This document shows, piece after piece, positions 23,001 to 34,375 of a DNA stretch of 64,000 nucleotides. Source of the DNA: Lunularia cruciata (lineage: Eukaryota; Streptophyta; Marchantiopsida; Lunulariales; Lunulariaceae); contig OX419762.1 of NCBI GenBank assembly GCA_948567375.1, positions 9,616,001-9,680,000 on the forward strand. The letters are read 5' to 3'. Under the pieces are notes generated by a model. It was not told the origin of the DNA. It made no database searches and saw only the letters and a list, made by a program, of their open reading frames with translations. Within the stretch, counting starts at the first letter, position 1. Every line of letters starts with the position of its first letter. The position numbers were made by a program, and so were the translations under genes.

Positions 23001-23311
23001 GTTTCAGTGGAACATAGGAAAACAAAGATTTCCACGACTGTATGTAGCCAGAGTATTCGGGCGGAAGTTCCTGATAAGCTAGATTGCAAAAGATTTTTCA
23101 GGACACTTTATTGCAACGAGATGAGGTTGCTTGAGAGATTGAGTCTAACCATCTTCAAACTGTACATTGATTAAACATGGGACTCAACGCCGACGGCCTC
23201 TCATGTTATTGAGTTTGTGATAAGGAAAAGTACCCGTTTGCATCTTGGACTTGTTTCTACACCCCCCAGCCGCACTGTGCTGGCTTCTGCATGTGGACTT
23301 GAGGTCGCCAT
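17205..23311 (-). CDS. Hydrolase-NBS-LRR (HNL) immune receptor, five exons
   Basis: Proposed CDS, minus strand, exons 23311-23234, 22733-22059, 21836-21666, 21280-20093 and 20021-17205, giving about 1642 aa with stop TAG at 17207-17205. Every junction is GT..AG (donors GTACTT, GTATGT, GTGCGT, GTACGA) and every intron is phase 0, so the frame holds throughout. Domain order is a 26-aa leader, alpha/beta-hydrolase (about 27-308), NB-ARC (about 309-704) and LRR (about 705-1642). This is the architecture described for liverwort HNL receptors; by family it should be an intracellular NLR sensing pathogens and switching on nucleotide exchange. The start ATG at 23311 sits in ACCATGGCG, a good plant context, and the leader exon ends in a donor of the right phase. 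Exon 1 is the least certain part because nothing but context and phase supports it. No stop or frameshift interrupts the rest, so the gene is probably functional. Fragments of relatives lie on both sides on the same strand. Confidence 0.85.
20093..21280 (-). CDS. HNL exon 4, NB-ARC domain
   Basis: One exon of 396 codons holds a complete NB-ARC ATPase module. Visible motifs, with approximate residue positions in the full protein: P-loop GMGGIGKST (355-363), kinase-2 LLVLDDV (428-434), RNBS-B GSRLIVTSR (452-460), GLPL (512-515), and an RNBS-D-like EMFLDLASF (571-579). The MHD region reads YIHAQLRDLGKS, with IHA in place of MHD at about 640-642. Acceptor TTTTACAG precedes EEQIAQQRRF. The end is followed by donor GTACGA after DIHNIDF. 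The ATP-binding Lys and the kinase-2 aspartates are intact, so nucleotide binding and hydrolysis look possible. Confidence 0.9.
21666..22733 (-). CDS. HNL exons 2-3, alpha/beta-hydrolase domain with altered catalytic residues
   Basis: Exon 2 (22733-22059) and exon 3 (21836-21666) encode about residues 27-308. The fold resembles SERAC1/DUF676-type serine hydrolases: an oxyanion-side HG motif (VLFHGF), a strand with SVSYD, the nucleophile elbow LLVGHCVGGLV, a FFYSTAHSGS segment and a C-terminal GEDYFTICRPKDR segment. Relatives normally carry GHSxGG at the elbow and Asp-His before the final strand. Here the codons are TGC (Cys, about residue 137) and TAC (Tyr, about residue 280). The domain may therefore be a non-catalytic interaction module. 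An in-frame acceptor CAAAG at 21837 keeps phase 0; the nicer-looking TGCAG at 21824 would break the frame. Confidence 0.8.
22855..22915 (-). repeat. Hairpin repeat H1 fragment in HNL intron 1
   Basis: Minus strand reads GACCGCGTAGAAAACATGGA, then GGATGGGAAGACCCCATCAA and GCC. Only the 5' half of the repeat is present. It falls between proposed exons 1 and 2. Confidence 0.7.
23234..23311 (-). CDS. HNL exon 1, 26-aa leader (predicted)
   Basis: Begins MATSSPHAEAS and ends PRCKR, followed directly by the donor GTACTT. It is short, Ser/Thr-rich, and has no hydrophobic stretch, so it is not a signal peptide. Phase 0 matches the acceptor at 22734 (TTTTGCAG), after which the hydrolase begins LSDEVYELY. 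The alternative is that translation starts elsewhere upstream, or that the true first exon is another short open stretch in 22.8-23.9 kb; a transcript would settle it. Confidence 0.55.
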
Positions 23312-23329
23312 GGTTGAGAGTAAGTGTCA

Positions 23330-23880
23330 CACGTTTCCCTTCAAATCAAACGAGCATCGCAAATGAAGACGTTCATCTCGCGATGCTGAATACCTCACGT
23401 CTTCAATTCGAGCGCACTAACTAGACTGCAAGGCTCTTCTATCTCTGCAACACGGAACTGAAGGATCTCTCACCGGGGAAGGGTTCCAAGGAACTACATC
23501 ATCGATAGAGACCGCAACACATCTCCATTCAATCCAGAATAGCATCGTAAAAGAAAATCGTCCGTCTCTCGTCGCTGATCACCGTCACGTCTCCAACTTC
23601 TTTGCTCTGCCTAGACTGCGAACCCTCCTATCTCTACCACATAGGAACTAAAGGCTCCCTCAGCCGAGAAGCGTTGAAGGAACTACTGAAGATCTGCAGA
23701 CGCTCCAACATTCTGTTGTTTTTACTCCCCCTCTCTCTAGTTGTGACATCCTTGCCTCGCATCAAAAGAATATCCTGGTCCCCCGAGGCCCCCCGTAAGA
23801 ATTCACATGCGTTGAAGTCACAGTGGACGAAATCACTTCAACAACTATTGCAACAGCGTGCTTGTGGAAAATAGTAAAGT
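23330..23880. repeat. Imperfect two-copy repeat upstream of HNL
   Basis: About 23371-23500 and 23555-23690 share CTCACGTCTTCAA-like, AGACTGC(A/G)A, CTATCTCT and GAACTGAAGG-like blocks at about 186-bp spacing. It lies just upstream of the proposed HNL start and may overlap its promoter or 5' UTR. An open frame at 23602-23874 (plus) has no recognisable domain. Confidence 0.5.
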
Positions 23881-24780
23881 TAACATTAAAGTATTTCAGG
23901 AAGTCAAAAGTCTCAGAAGCGTGTTGAGAAGAAGAGCTCAAACTGAGTAATGTAAATTCATCTAAATTTTGGTGATTACAGTAAGTAATCACATTTCAGC
24001 TTAATTTTTGGATGTTGCATATCACTGAAATCAATGAGCTTACAGATCTCTCTCCATAAATCATTATCTGGAGAATATGATAATATAGTTGAAAAAAATT
24101 ATATAAGAACGGTGTTTCATCTTGTAGAAGAAGTTTTGGCGCACTGCTCAAAAATATCAGCTCGAAATATTGTAACCTACCGATATCACAACTGGCATGG
24201 AAAGTCATAGCTTCTCCGATGCTACGGTGACTGATTCGCCCGGGCATATCAAATCACCACAGGGGCAGAGGAGTACTACACTCGGCAGTTTCCACCTTTA
24301 TCGGGCTCAGCCAGTGATTCCCTTTCAGATTACGACAACTTCATCTGCCTTACTGGATTAGCACGATAGAACAGTGTTCCAAAGCAGTGGCGATATGAGG
24401 GAATCAGATAGCTGCCATTTGTATGGAGATATATGATCGTGTTTGTTGCAGAATGCACGCCGATGGTTGCATTCAGTCCTTCACAAGTTCATCCACCCTG
24501 ATATCGATGTTGATCATGGAGAGATTTGGCTTTGAAGACAAAAGACCTCTAGTAGTTGCTAGATGAGATGCATGTTTTCGGTGGCATAGACTGCCACCGA
24601 AAGGTACCTCACAGTATCCCTGATAGACTCTAGTTTTTATTCTTATTCACATCAATACGTTAGATATCGTTGGCCTTTGATGTTCTTGTAATATGCAGCA
24701 AGGAAAGTAGGAATTGGCCTGGCAGGATCAGTCACTGCACCTCTGTTCATTCATCGCGTCTGACAGCTTGTACTAACAAT
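23880..24780. other. Spacer, no feature recognised
   Basis: No open frame with family resemblance and no match seen elsewhere in the window. Confidence 0.5.
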
Positions 24781-24789
24781 TGTTTAATA

Positions 24790-25760
24790 ACCATGCATTC
24801 TTTTAATAATTTATTAAAGTGCATTACGATGGTATATGGTGAAAAGCAAAATGAGGAATTTTTCTTAGACTATAGGCTTCAAGTGCACTTGATAGTGGCT
24901 GGGTTTCACATCCCAAGGCAAAAAGGTAAACATTTAACAAATAATTCTATATTGGATTCAAGTTCTAAAATACTTGAGTTTGATATAGGCAAGTATACCC
25001 ATTAGGTTCGGAGTCATTTGGGTGGAAAAGATATTCAAAATAGACCGCCTTGTTTCGAAATTTGATATACACATTAAGCATCTTAAATGCTGCGCTATTA
25101 TATTTGGACACTAGGAGCAAAACTACAAAAGCTGGTTCAAACAGTTCTCATTACTAAGTCTTGAGAACTTTGATGTAAATTCTACGATTTAGTCTTGAGT
25201 TTTAAGCATTACTGGGATCCTCGAAACATCTAGAAACATCAGACACGTCAAACTCGTCAAGCCGATGTTGCTGTCACGTAAATTTGCCCAAGATAATCAA
25301 GCCGAATTCGCAACCAAATTTCCGTGGCTGTCACAGTGTAAGGGACTTAAAGTGCTGCGTCAAATTGCCGCACAAATTGCTGTTTAAAAAACTTCTAGCC
25401 TCCAAAAACATACATCTAAGATAAATCGAGTTTAGTTTCTTCATCATCGTGTCTCCCTCGTAACTATGAAGAGAAAAATAAACTAATTTGTATTTAATAA
25501 AAGAAGTATGGTCTAAATCCTGTACACTTTTCACTACTTAGCACTGCACATTTGGACACTAAACTTTTGCTATTCAAGAAAATTATTGTCAGATAAATCT
25601 CATCTTTTACTTTTTATACTAGTATTTAAGTTCTGACCTCATCAGAACTCAGTGAGCCCCTCAGAAACCGAACTATAGACACTCAAAGCTAAAGCTAAGC
25701 TCTCCCAATCTTCACATAAGATCCTTTTGAAATGTTACGAACCATGAAACAGACAAACAT
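24790..25760 (+). repeat. Dispersed repeat R3, without R2
   Basis: GATGGTATATGGTGAAAAGC through CTTCACATAAGATCC matches 16020-16945 along its whole length, including GGGTTTCACATCCCAAGGCA. Confidence 0.75.
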
Positions 25761-28700
25761 TGAAAGAGCATTAAGTGAAGATGGGTGGGTGGGGTGAGGA
25801 ACGGGGGCGAAGTTAAAAGTGACAAACATCGAAAGAGCATTAGGTGAGGATGGGGTCGAGTGGAGCGATATTCTATTTTATTTTCTAGGGTATTCTATAC
25901 CAAGCGATATTCTATATTCTAGGATATGTATAATCTCTTATTTGGAAATTTGTTCTTTACGTTATTTTCTTCGTTCTTTTATTTTTAGTTTGGTCTATCT
26001 CATGAATAGGTCAGTGTACCTCAACTTTTTGAATATCTTCTTATTTTACTGAGTTAAGAATTTAGGACTTAAGGTTGAGTTCTAAAATTTAAAACACAGG
26101 AATGTTTATAACCTTAGATTATCATTTTATTTTAGATAATGTACATGTAAATATTATAATTTATTATTAATGTCATTTTATGTTAATAGTTGTATCATGT
26201 AAGACTTATTGAATATACTTGTTTCTTTTCTCATTATTGTTTTGAATTAGATATAGATTTGAGAGTTCTGGATTTTAGTTTGAATTTTGAATCTTGAAAT
26301 AAATGATTACATCATTTAAAAAATTCATAAAATTCAAAACCATTTGATATTGTATATTATTCTTAATCTTAAAGGTATAATACAACGCATTTAAGATTTA
26401 TGAATAATTTTTTTATTCTTCTTAGATGCATTAGAGAAGCACTATATTGTAGTACTTATGAACAAATAATTTATTTTAAGCTTTATTTTATCTCAATTGT
26501 AAATATTAAACTTTAATAATCTTAAATAGTTAAGATATTGATTATTCTTCCATTTCATTGAATATCGTATCTTATGTGGAATCATGTATTATTTTCTATA
26601 GATTATTATATTATGTTATGCTATATATATATATATATATAATGTATGATACAACCAGATGTCAAATATTAGTGAATTGTTAGATAAATGAGATGTGCGC
26701 TATCTTGTCTTTCTAAGCCGAAGTGAAAGCTGTTTCAAATCATACTTCTATCACATACTTTTAGTTGGTTCCCATATAATGCAACATTACTGGCCCTATA
26801 ATTGATGTGATTTGTCTAATCAGGAATAACTCATTGCGAATATCTGATAATTTCAAATTCAAGCTCATAAGGTATGTGCTTAGGTGTTCTCTTTGGCAAC
26901 TTTCAAACAGTATTCTTTCCATTTAAAAGACGAGGCTTAACCTGCCTAAAACTAGGTTTGGGGTCAGGTAATTGATCAATAAGCGTTCCCCGATTTTAAA
27001 GCAAATAATTGCTGGAGCCGACTTCGGTAGAGAAATATTCCAAAAGTAAAGAAGTTATTTCGACCTTCTAGATTCATCTTAAGTGTTCCAGAAGTAAATG
27101 TTTTCTCGTTCTTCTATATTCTTTTGATTCATGTACAGCGCTTATTTCAAATGGAAACAAGAAGCATTGTGAAGACATCCCATATTGTCAGCGAGAGACT
27201 TGTTTAGATTAAGGCTAAAAGGGTCATGTGATCCTTCTGCTTAGTAAAATTTAAACTTAATCAGCAGATTGGACTATTCCAATTGCTCAAGTTGAGAATA
27301 ATGAAAAGAACTATAGAGCCAAAGACATACTAGGGTAATAAGATGATGCAAATACTCTAGTTTGCATTTGCACAAGTTCAAAAGAAAATGGACTCAATAA
27401 CGAATGTCTTAGAAGCGTTCATAATCAAAATTTATCCTCGGTCTCTTGTAAGATATAGGAAAACGCCATTTTCTGAACGAAATGCATTTTGACAAGTCAA
27501 TTCAAACCTGCTAAACGAATAAACTCAACTTCAAGTGAGATTGTTCTGTATATGATGTATCACCGAGCAATCTAGATGATCTCACTTAGAACTTATCTAG
27601 ACTCCAAAATTACTAGTCTCTATTAAAAAATCCTATTAGCAAAAGTGCAACTGGTCAAACGGTACAAGTAAAATGTAAAATACACAAGTCTATCACGGAA
27701 GTGGGAAGAAAGCAATTGTCATCCAGCTCCAGCGATGATAATACTAAGTCCTAGAGATGGTTCGAGGACTCCTCGAAAGGTGTAAAGTCTATGATATAGA
27801 GAATGGTTTAGTTCGTAGTTATGTATTTCAACATGTTTGCCACATAAGATCTTCATCCTTCAATACATATGGTTTCGGAGATGAACAGGGTAGAAAACTA
27901 CTTCATCCGGACACGTTTTCACACCCTCGAAAGACATTGATGGAGCAAGAGTCAGTGGCTTGACACGACTTCCACACGTGAACTTTTATAGATAAGTTGT
28001 AGGTGTAGTTGTTGGGTCGCCAATAGGAGGGGACCGAAGTTTCAGGCTGATTTCGTGTAAAGTGCGCCAGACAGTCGAAAAATGTGTTAAATTGCTGCAC
28101 AAGGTATTGGCCTCTATCTTCTAGTAAGGACACCAAGTGATTGAATCCGCTAGAGTAGCTCGTGGATTTAACTCATGCTGATTAACTTTTTAGCCTAGCA
28201 GAATTGAGTGATCCGTATGCTGGGGCTCTGAAAAAGGAAACTAGGGCTAAGACGAGATTTAGAATAATAAGATGATATAAGTAGTCCAGTTTGCGTGAGT
28301 TGGAGAGGAGTTGAAATTCAAAAATTAACAATGATTTACAACAAGATTGAAATAATCTTAAATCCATCCACCTTTTCTTAAACGATATATCTGTTGACCA
28401 GGTGCCAAAGGATCATCGCAATTGTTTCTCTTGAAACCTATGACAATAGGGTGTGATAATCCTATAAGACAGAATGATGAGATGAGTCAACTTACCAAAC
28501 TATAAACAATGACGTGCTATCATCTTGCGAGACATAATCATGAGACGGATCAATTTAAAAAAAGAATGAGTCGGTTAATAATTTTATAAAATTTACTTCT
28601 ATACACATAAAATATCACCTCTTCCATATTGAATAAGAGACTCTTGTCTACCTGCCTGGGCAGATATATGTCTTCACTCATAAGCATATGACATCTGAAT

Positions 28701-28980
28701 GAAGCGACTCCAGAGTGAAGACACCCCAAAACATATCTGTCCACTCTCTTGTATCTTGTAGACGCCATTTGTTACACTATAAAATATTTGAATATAAACA
28801 TGTGATCAGAGTATGGATAATCGATTAAGAAAAACGCTATTCTCTTGTCGCTAATCTGATGAGGCGAACCAAACCGTAATTTCCATGTTCCTCTTACGCT
28901 CTACTGCTTCTTACCGCTCTCTTGCAGAGTTGCTACACCCAACCTGTCTAACGGGAAACCGTGGCAAGTCATTCTTCAAG
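25760..28980. other. Long AT-rich gene-free stretch
   Basis: 26-26.7 kb is very AT-rich, with a (TA)n tract at about 26622-26642. Short open frames (27757-27963 plus, 28136-27903 minus, 28768-28550 minus) resemble no family. No promoter or RNA gene is recognised. Confidence 0.5.
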
Positions 28981-29460
28981 CGACCGCGTGCGAAAGCAAG
29001 AAGGATGGAAGACCCCATCAAGCAAGCCAGACAAGGATAAGACAAAGGGGGTAACATGAGGTTAAGTTTCAATAGTATTCATAAAAGAAATTTGCCCTAT
29101 TGCACCTAAGATACATGAGATGCAATAGCTGTGTACATTATATGGTTTACATATAAACAATAATGGTATCGTTAAGAGAAAGTTAAGAAATATGAGCAAT
29201 GTAAATCATATGGTTTACAGACCATGGGAAAATCCGAAAAAATAATACCTAATGCGATCTCCTTGGATTACATCCACCAATGCGTCCTAAAGATATATGA
29301 ATTATGTAAATCATATGACCTAGAAACATGCGAGAATTCGATGAAATATCATTTAGTGTGATGTGAGGGTTCTCCTATAGATTACCTCCACCAATGCATT
29401 CCGTTGAGCAGTGGACACATTATATTGTCTCAAATATGCGATGCCTAAATTATGCAGTGA
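28980..29460 (+). repeat. Hairpin repeat H1 plus E1 fragments
   Basis: 28999-29095 is an H1 copy (AAGGATGGAAGACCCCATCA onward) with a degraded stem. It runs into TTGCACCTAAGATA and then two partial copies of E1 coding sequence (GATTACATCCACCAATGC-like at about 29265 and 29380), as in the 4.1-4.6 kb element. Confidence 0.6.
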
Positions 29461-29815
29461 CGTATGAAAGAAGTAACTTGTTAGACAAGGAAGATGTCCC
29501 ATGTACCAATAAAATAGAGAGTAGAGTAGAAGAGGATCATAGAGGGTTTTAGTTAGTCCATTTTCATGATCATAAATAAAGTTTATAGGAGGCATAAATA
29601 AAGTTTGTAGGGACGATCATAGGGGGTTTTTGTTAGTTCACAATCGTAAATAAAGTTTAGAGGAGACGGAATAAAGGTTACTGGAGACCTAAGGAAATAA
29701 TGTTGACGGGAGGCTTATGGGATGTCCAATAGTTTGTTACAGATCGTTACATTTTCTATTTTCTATGGGATGTCCCATAGATCGTTATGCATAACGTAAG
29801 ATAAGAAAGTCTTTC
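29460..29815. other. Spacer with short local repeats
   Basis: GATCATAGGGGGTTTT/GATCATAGAGGGTTTT and AATAAAGTTTATAGGAG-type runs occur two or three times between about 29535 and 29680. No gene. Confidence 0.5.
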
Positions 29816-30660
29816 AGGAGCAGCACATGGGACCGCGGCAGGATTTCTTATCTTCTCCACCGAGTACAGACAGGAAGACAGTGGTCGCCAGCCGACAGCG
29901 ATTCTAACACATGCGCACACAAGTTGTATTAGTAGTCTCTCATTTTCCTGATCGGCTTGCGTTTAATCTCAAGCAGAGAGTGGACTTTGTCAGTTTGATT
30001 GCTGATCAGTCAAGTACGAAACTCTTCATTTGTTACACGTCTCTTAGGAACTTACATTTCTCCTGCTCAATCGCAGCAGAAATGTAAATCATGAGCGTAA
30101 TTCAGCTTGTACGACGTCAAGAGACACTCTGCAACTGGGCTCGTCTTGTCTTGACTTTGGAGTCCCTGCAACTCGGGGTTTGTGCTCGGGGCTCTGAACC
30201 CTAAAGTTCCTCATATCCCTCATATGGGCGCTTGGTTCTCCGAAGTCCTATCCCCGTATCAACAAGGCAGTGATCTATCCGTACTGTTAAGCATTTCTGT
30301 CTGTATCACTTCTATAAATGTTCAATCGATATCCATTTTATGCAATTTTGTAATCTTCGATTCATAATATCGTGTTGTTGGGCCATCCTTATCAAACGAG
30401 CCATGCCAAGGAACTTGTCTCAGCCTTGCCTATATCGCCGTAGCTCACTTACGATTGTCCGCCAATCTGTCAATGGCTATTCTATTTCCCTTGCAGACTG
30501 CCTAATTGTGTGTGTAAACAAACTGGCAGAGCATGCACCTTGTATAGGCTGAACAGCTCCTCCTACTTGAAAATAGGAATTCGTGCGGCCCTTGTGTCAA
30601 TCAAGTAATTAATGTCTGGCCTCCAGTGATCGATGGTGACCCACAGGGTCTCCATCTTAT
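29815..30660 (-). pseudogene. NB-ARC relic (copy D)
   Basis: Diverged homologue of 1860-2700 and 6790-7630 (for example GACGTCAAGAGACACTCTGC, CTATATCGCCGTAGCTCAC). It covers the DNA for the SYDD region and the region after the MHD motif, with many frame breaks. P-loop missing. Confidence 0.7.
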
Positions 30661-31330
30661 TCAAACACTCAACGACATTGATTATGCCTGTCTAAACTAT
30701 TAGCTATTGATCAGAATTCCACAGATCAAGTCTGTAGAATCATCCTCTCCTCACTCCATGTTGTTCCCAACACAGACAGAAGGTTCGAATTATCCAAATC
30801 CAAAATTTGTGATCTGACACTACACCGCAGGAGAACAGCCTGTATGATCATGTATTTTGTCACGATTTTAAGATATGTCAGTCCCAATTGCGGCGAAAGT
30901 TCGGACTTTAAGTCTCTAACATTGTAGTAAATCAAATCCCGAGCATCTCCTCCGCCATTGGTATGACGCTGTTACGATTGATGTAGAAAATTCTCCCTTT
31001 AGGGTCATGCGCACCATCAACTTTCAGTGTAACAGAACATGAGAATATTTTTTGTTTATCAAAAGGTGTGGGGAATTCGTGTAACTTTGGCAGAATTATA
31101 CAAGTCTCAGAATTCTGCACATATTTTTGAAATCTGTGCCGAATGTTCACTCACTCGGCCTGCCATAGACCGTGGGCAGTTAAAACCCGGATTTAAGAAT
31201 GCATATATTCTGATAAGCCTGCTCGCAATCATTTTGTAATATGTACTCCGAATCCAAAGATATCTTTCGTGTTGTGGGAGGAAGATCTTTATCATATGAT
31301 TTCTCAACCACCTATGTGGACAAAGGCGCG
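30660..31330 (-). pseudogene. Spacer with possible post-LRR coding relic (copy D)
   Basis: 31150-30932 is open on the minus strand and reads FSCSVTLKVDGAHDPKGRI, then FYINRNSVIPMAEEML. It is homologous to the spacers of copies A and B and keeps the part deleted in A. Confidence 0.4.
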
Positions 31331-32060
31331 ATGTAAAAGGCATATCTTGCGGAATATGAGGATGATTCGACTTCAAACGAGTATCTAGACGCGAGCCGCG
31401 CCATTGATTCACCATGATTACTCGCCTGTGTCCATTGGACTCTTCCGTCTGCTTGCTAGCAATTTGTAAATTCGTGTGAGGTGAGAGTGAATCTGGACAG
31501 CTCTTGAAGTGTCTCCAAAGGGGTACACTCAGCGATTTAAGGATACGCAAATGGTGTTATAGTAGAGAATCAATTACCTTCTCGAACAACCGCCACTTGG
31601 GTATTCACTCGCTAATCTGTTTAGTGTGGTGAGTCATTTCAGGGAAATTGGGACTCTGCTAATACCTTTGCACTCCACAACCTTCAATCTCGTCAACGAT
31701 CCTAGCTGTCCCAAGGACTGGGGTAGCCTTGCCAGAGTCCCACCAGTACTGTCAAAGATTTTAGACCTCCGAGTTGCCCTCAGGTTCCAGGAATTCTTTA
31801 CCATTTTTGGGATTAAAGTTCTGTCAGTGACGGGTGTCCCAAGGACATGGGTGAACGCGCAGCAAGAGATTCACGTGGCCGTAGCGTTGCTGTAAGGATT
31901 CCCACATTCCCTTCACACTTGTGCAATCTAACCTTATTAGTGACCGGAACTTGACAAGGACTCACTTACACTGTCATGAGTCCCATAAACTGTTTTCAAT
32001 GTTTTAAGAGAGCTGAGTTGGCCTAAGAACATGGGAATGCCATTGCAACTTCTTATCTTG
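31330..32060 (-). pseudogene. LRR relic (copy D)
   Basis: About 31490-32060 parallels 14590-15180 closely and the receptor's LRR exon more distantly. 31330-31450 carries the unfilled version of the R2 insertion site seen in copies A and B. Confidence 0.7.
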
Positions 32061-33232
32061 AGCTTTTGCAATGATTTTAGGAGGTTGGTCAATGATGGTA
32101 TTTGAGCATTTTAGAGATTACTCTGAAGTAGATGATACTTGTAGTGGTTGTACCGAGTTCTGTCACGGGGTTACAATAATAGTGAGAAGAGATATTTCTA
32201 TGTCTATTAGTCATATGTCAGGTGCCCGTCTTTCTCCGTCTTTCTCCGTTGTGGCTCACTACAGAGAAAGACATGGGCACATTAGACCAATAGCTATTGG
32301 AAATATTTTTTTGCATTTTGTGAGCCACACCATTGTACTTCAACATCATTTTCACTTTTGATAACACCTCAATCCATATCAGTTTGGAGTGGTTACACAT
32401 GGAGGATGTGAGGCTATAGCTCTAGGCATTCCTAGATATCCATCTGGAGTGGGTTGCCTAATCGTGGATGTTGTGAATGTTTTTAATTATGTCTCATGAA
32501 CATATATCTTATAGAGCTTAGGGAGGCTAGTGGATCCTTGGCAAGTTTTATTCCTTTTGTGCGGTCTTTTTATGGCTCTCATGCTTCCCTTTACTACCAA
32601 CACGGTTATTCACAAGAGTGAATCACCATTTTGGAGTCAATTGTTGATACACGTCATGGATCCTTTAGGGGACCCTTATTTGCCATGGCTCACTTTAGAG
32701 TCCATTTATCTACTACTTCAGCCATGCAAGGTTGTGTATTTCACTCTTTGGTAGATAATACACATATCATGGACCCGATAGATCAGATTAGATAGGTCTT
32801 TGATCACTTGACCACCAAGCTACATCTAGTAGGCTTGAGAGTCACAATGTCAAAGTGCATGGCATGGTACCTTTTAGATATCCCTCCCCACCTTGAGCTT
32901 TTGGAGGGGTGTATCACATCTACAAATCGATTACGTGTTCTTAGAATGCTAGTAGGATCTAAGGATCATGTCACTTGCTTTTTAGACATTGCTCTTGTAG
33001 GGGATATTCTCCATGTGGATGACCTTTAGTTACTAAGGGATCCGCAAGTGGCATTTGGTGTATTCTACTCTAGTATTTCTTGCTACCAACATACCTTCTA
33101 TGCACAACTTCCCCCTCCTTGACCTTCCTATCATGTCCGAGAGCCTTTGATAGGAGGATTGCAGAAGTCCGTGGTGATACTATTGGACCAAGGCATTTGA
33201 GTGTGTGACAAGAGATTTGGCACGGGGACAGA
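32061..33232 (+). pseudogene. LINE-like reverse transcriptase relic
   Basis: Pieces in two frames resemble a plant RT: SLASFIPFVRSFYGSHASLYY, GCVFHSLVDNTHIMDP, then DHLTTKLHLVGLRVTMSKC and RLRVLRMLVGSKDHV. The SLVDNTHI segment is where related elements have the catalytic x-x-DD; the second Asp is Asn here. Stops and frameshifts separate the pieces. No intact endonuclease is seen. Confidence 0.6.
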
Positions 33233-34375
33233 TGTCTCTACCAATCTTGTGTGGAGTGGTTGGCTTGCTACATATGGAGGAGATGGTACCTATAGCATTT
33301 TTGGATAGTTGTGCTCTCTTGGCAACCCTACTTTCCTCTTGTTTTGTGGTTGTTGATAGGCCAATTTTGGAGACTTATGTGATAAAGAGGAATGAGGGAT
33401 CCTTTTCTCCCCAAATGTTATTATGGTAGGCAATAAATAGTCTATCTCCATGGGTACATGAAAACCTTCTATCTTTTGCTTCAATATCATCAGGTTGGAT
33501 TAGAGGTTTACAATCTTCCTTGATGGAGCAATAGTGTCAGCATACGCTACATTCTATTATAGTTCACTTCTCTATTCTTTAGGCTACTAGATCACATATT
33601 TGCTCTTGCTCCAACAAGGGTGCAGGCTCTTGGATCCTAGCTCGATCATGCATTATGGCATTTTAACTCACACCAACTACTTCCTCTACAACAATGAGGT
33701 TTTGATTAGGTTTGGTCCACCCATCTGCATCTTCATTACTCACTTGTGATTGTGATTCTACACTTGATGCACCAATGATCCATATGACACAATGTTCTTT
33801 TGGAGGACAGAGGATAGGTACCCATGATGCTATTGGGGACATAGTGTTTGCTATGGCATGAGAGAGTGTATACTTGGCTTGGAGGGAGTATTCATATGTT
33901 TTGCAGATGACACATGTCAAGGTAAACTTAAACTTGGTCCAAGATGATCAAATGATAGTAGTAGATGTCGTGGTTACAAACCCTATGCATGATACAATTT
34001 TTGAGGGAGTGATTACCCATCCCCCTTGATTTGTAGCAAGTGCAACAACAGATCTTAAAGTTTCCAAGTATAGGGGTATGTAGCAAGGTTAGCTCTTTGT
34101 TCTTCGAGCCTTGGAGTTATATGGAGCAATGGAGATGACATTTGGCACATTTGTCAAGAGTGTGCAAGGGCTTATCATGTTAGGTCCTTGGGGTACCACT
34201 CTCACTCTCATACTTTGTACCATATTTTAGATAGTGTGTCTCCATTGCTTTACATAAGACAATGGCATGTGCAATCCATAGGAGAGCAATCACATTAGGT
34301 GATATTTCTTTAGATGCTCCAATTGTTTGTAGACCTTATGATTTACATAGCTCAGATATCTTAGGTGTAACACGG
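33233..34375 (-). pseudogene. Retroelement E1, inverted copy without the solo LTR
   Basis: The reverse complement of 4245-5127 joined directly to 758-1220. Open frame 33920-33663 reads SPIASWVPILCPPKEHC and SQVSNEDADGWTKP. At 33619-33623 a single GGTGC occupies the point where copies A and B carry the solo LTR between two GCACC repeats. Confidence 0.65.

Noticed and set aside
23602..23874. 90-codon plus-strand open frame upstream of the receptor
   Set aside because: Part of a two-copy DNA repeat whose other copy is not open; no family resemblance.
26622..26642. TA dinucleotide run as a regulatory site
   Set aside because: Simple microsatellite in AT-rich spacer. The AAT run at 57138-57157 is treated the same way.
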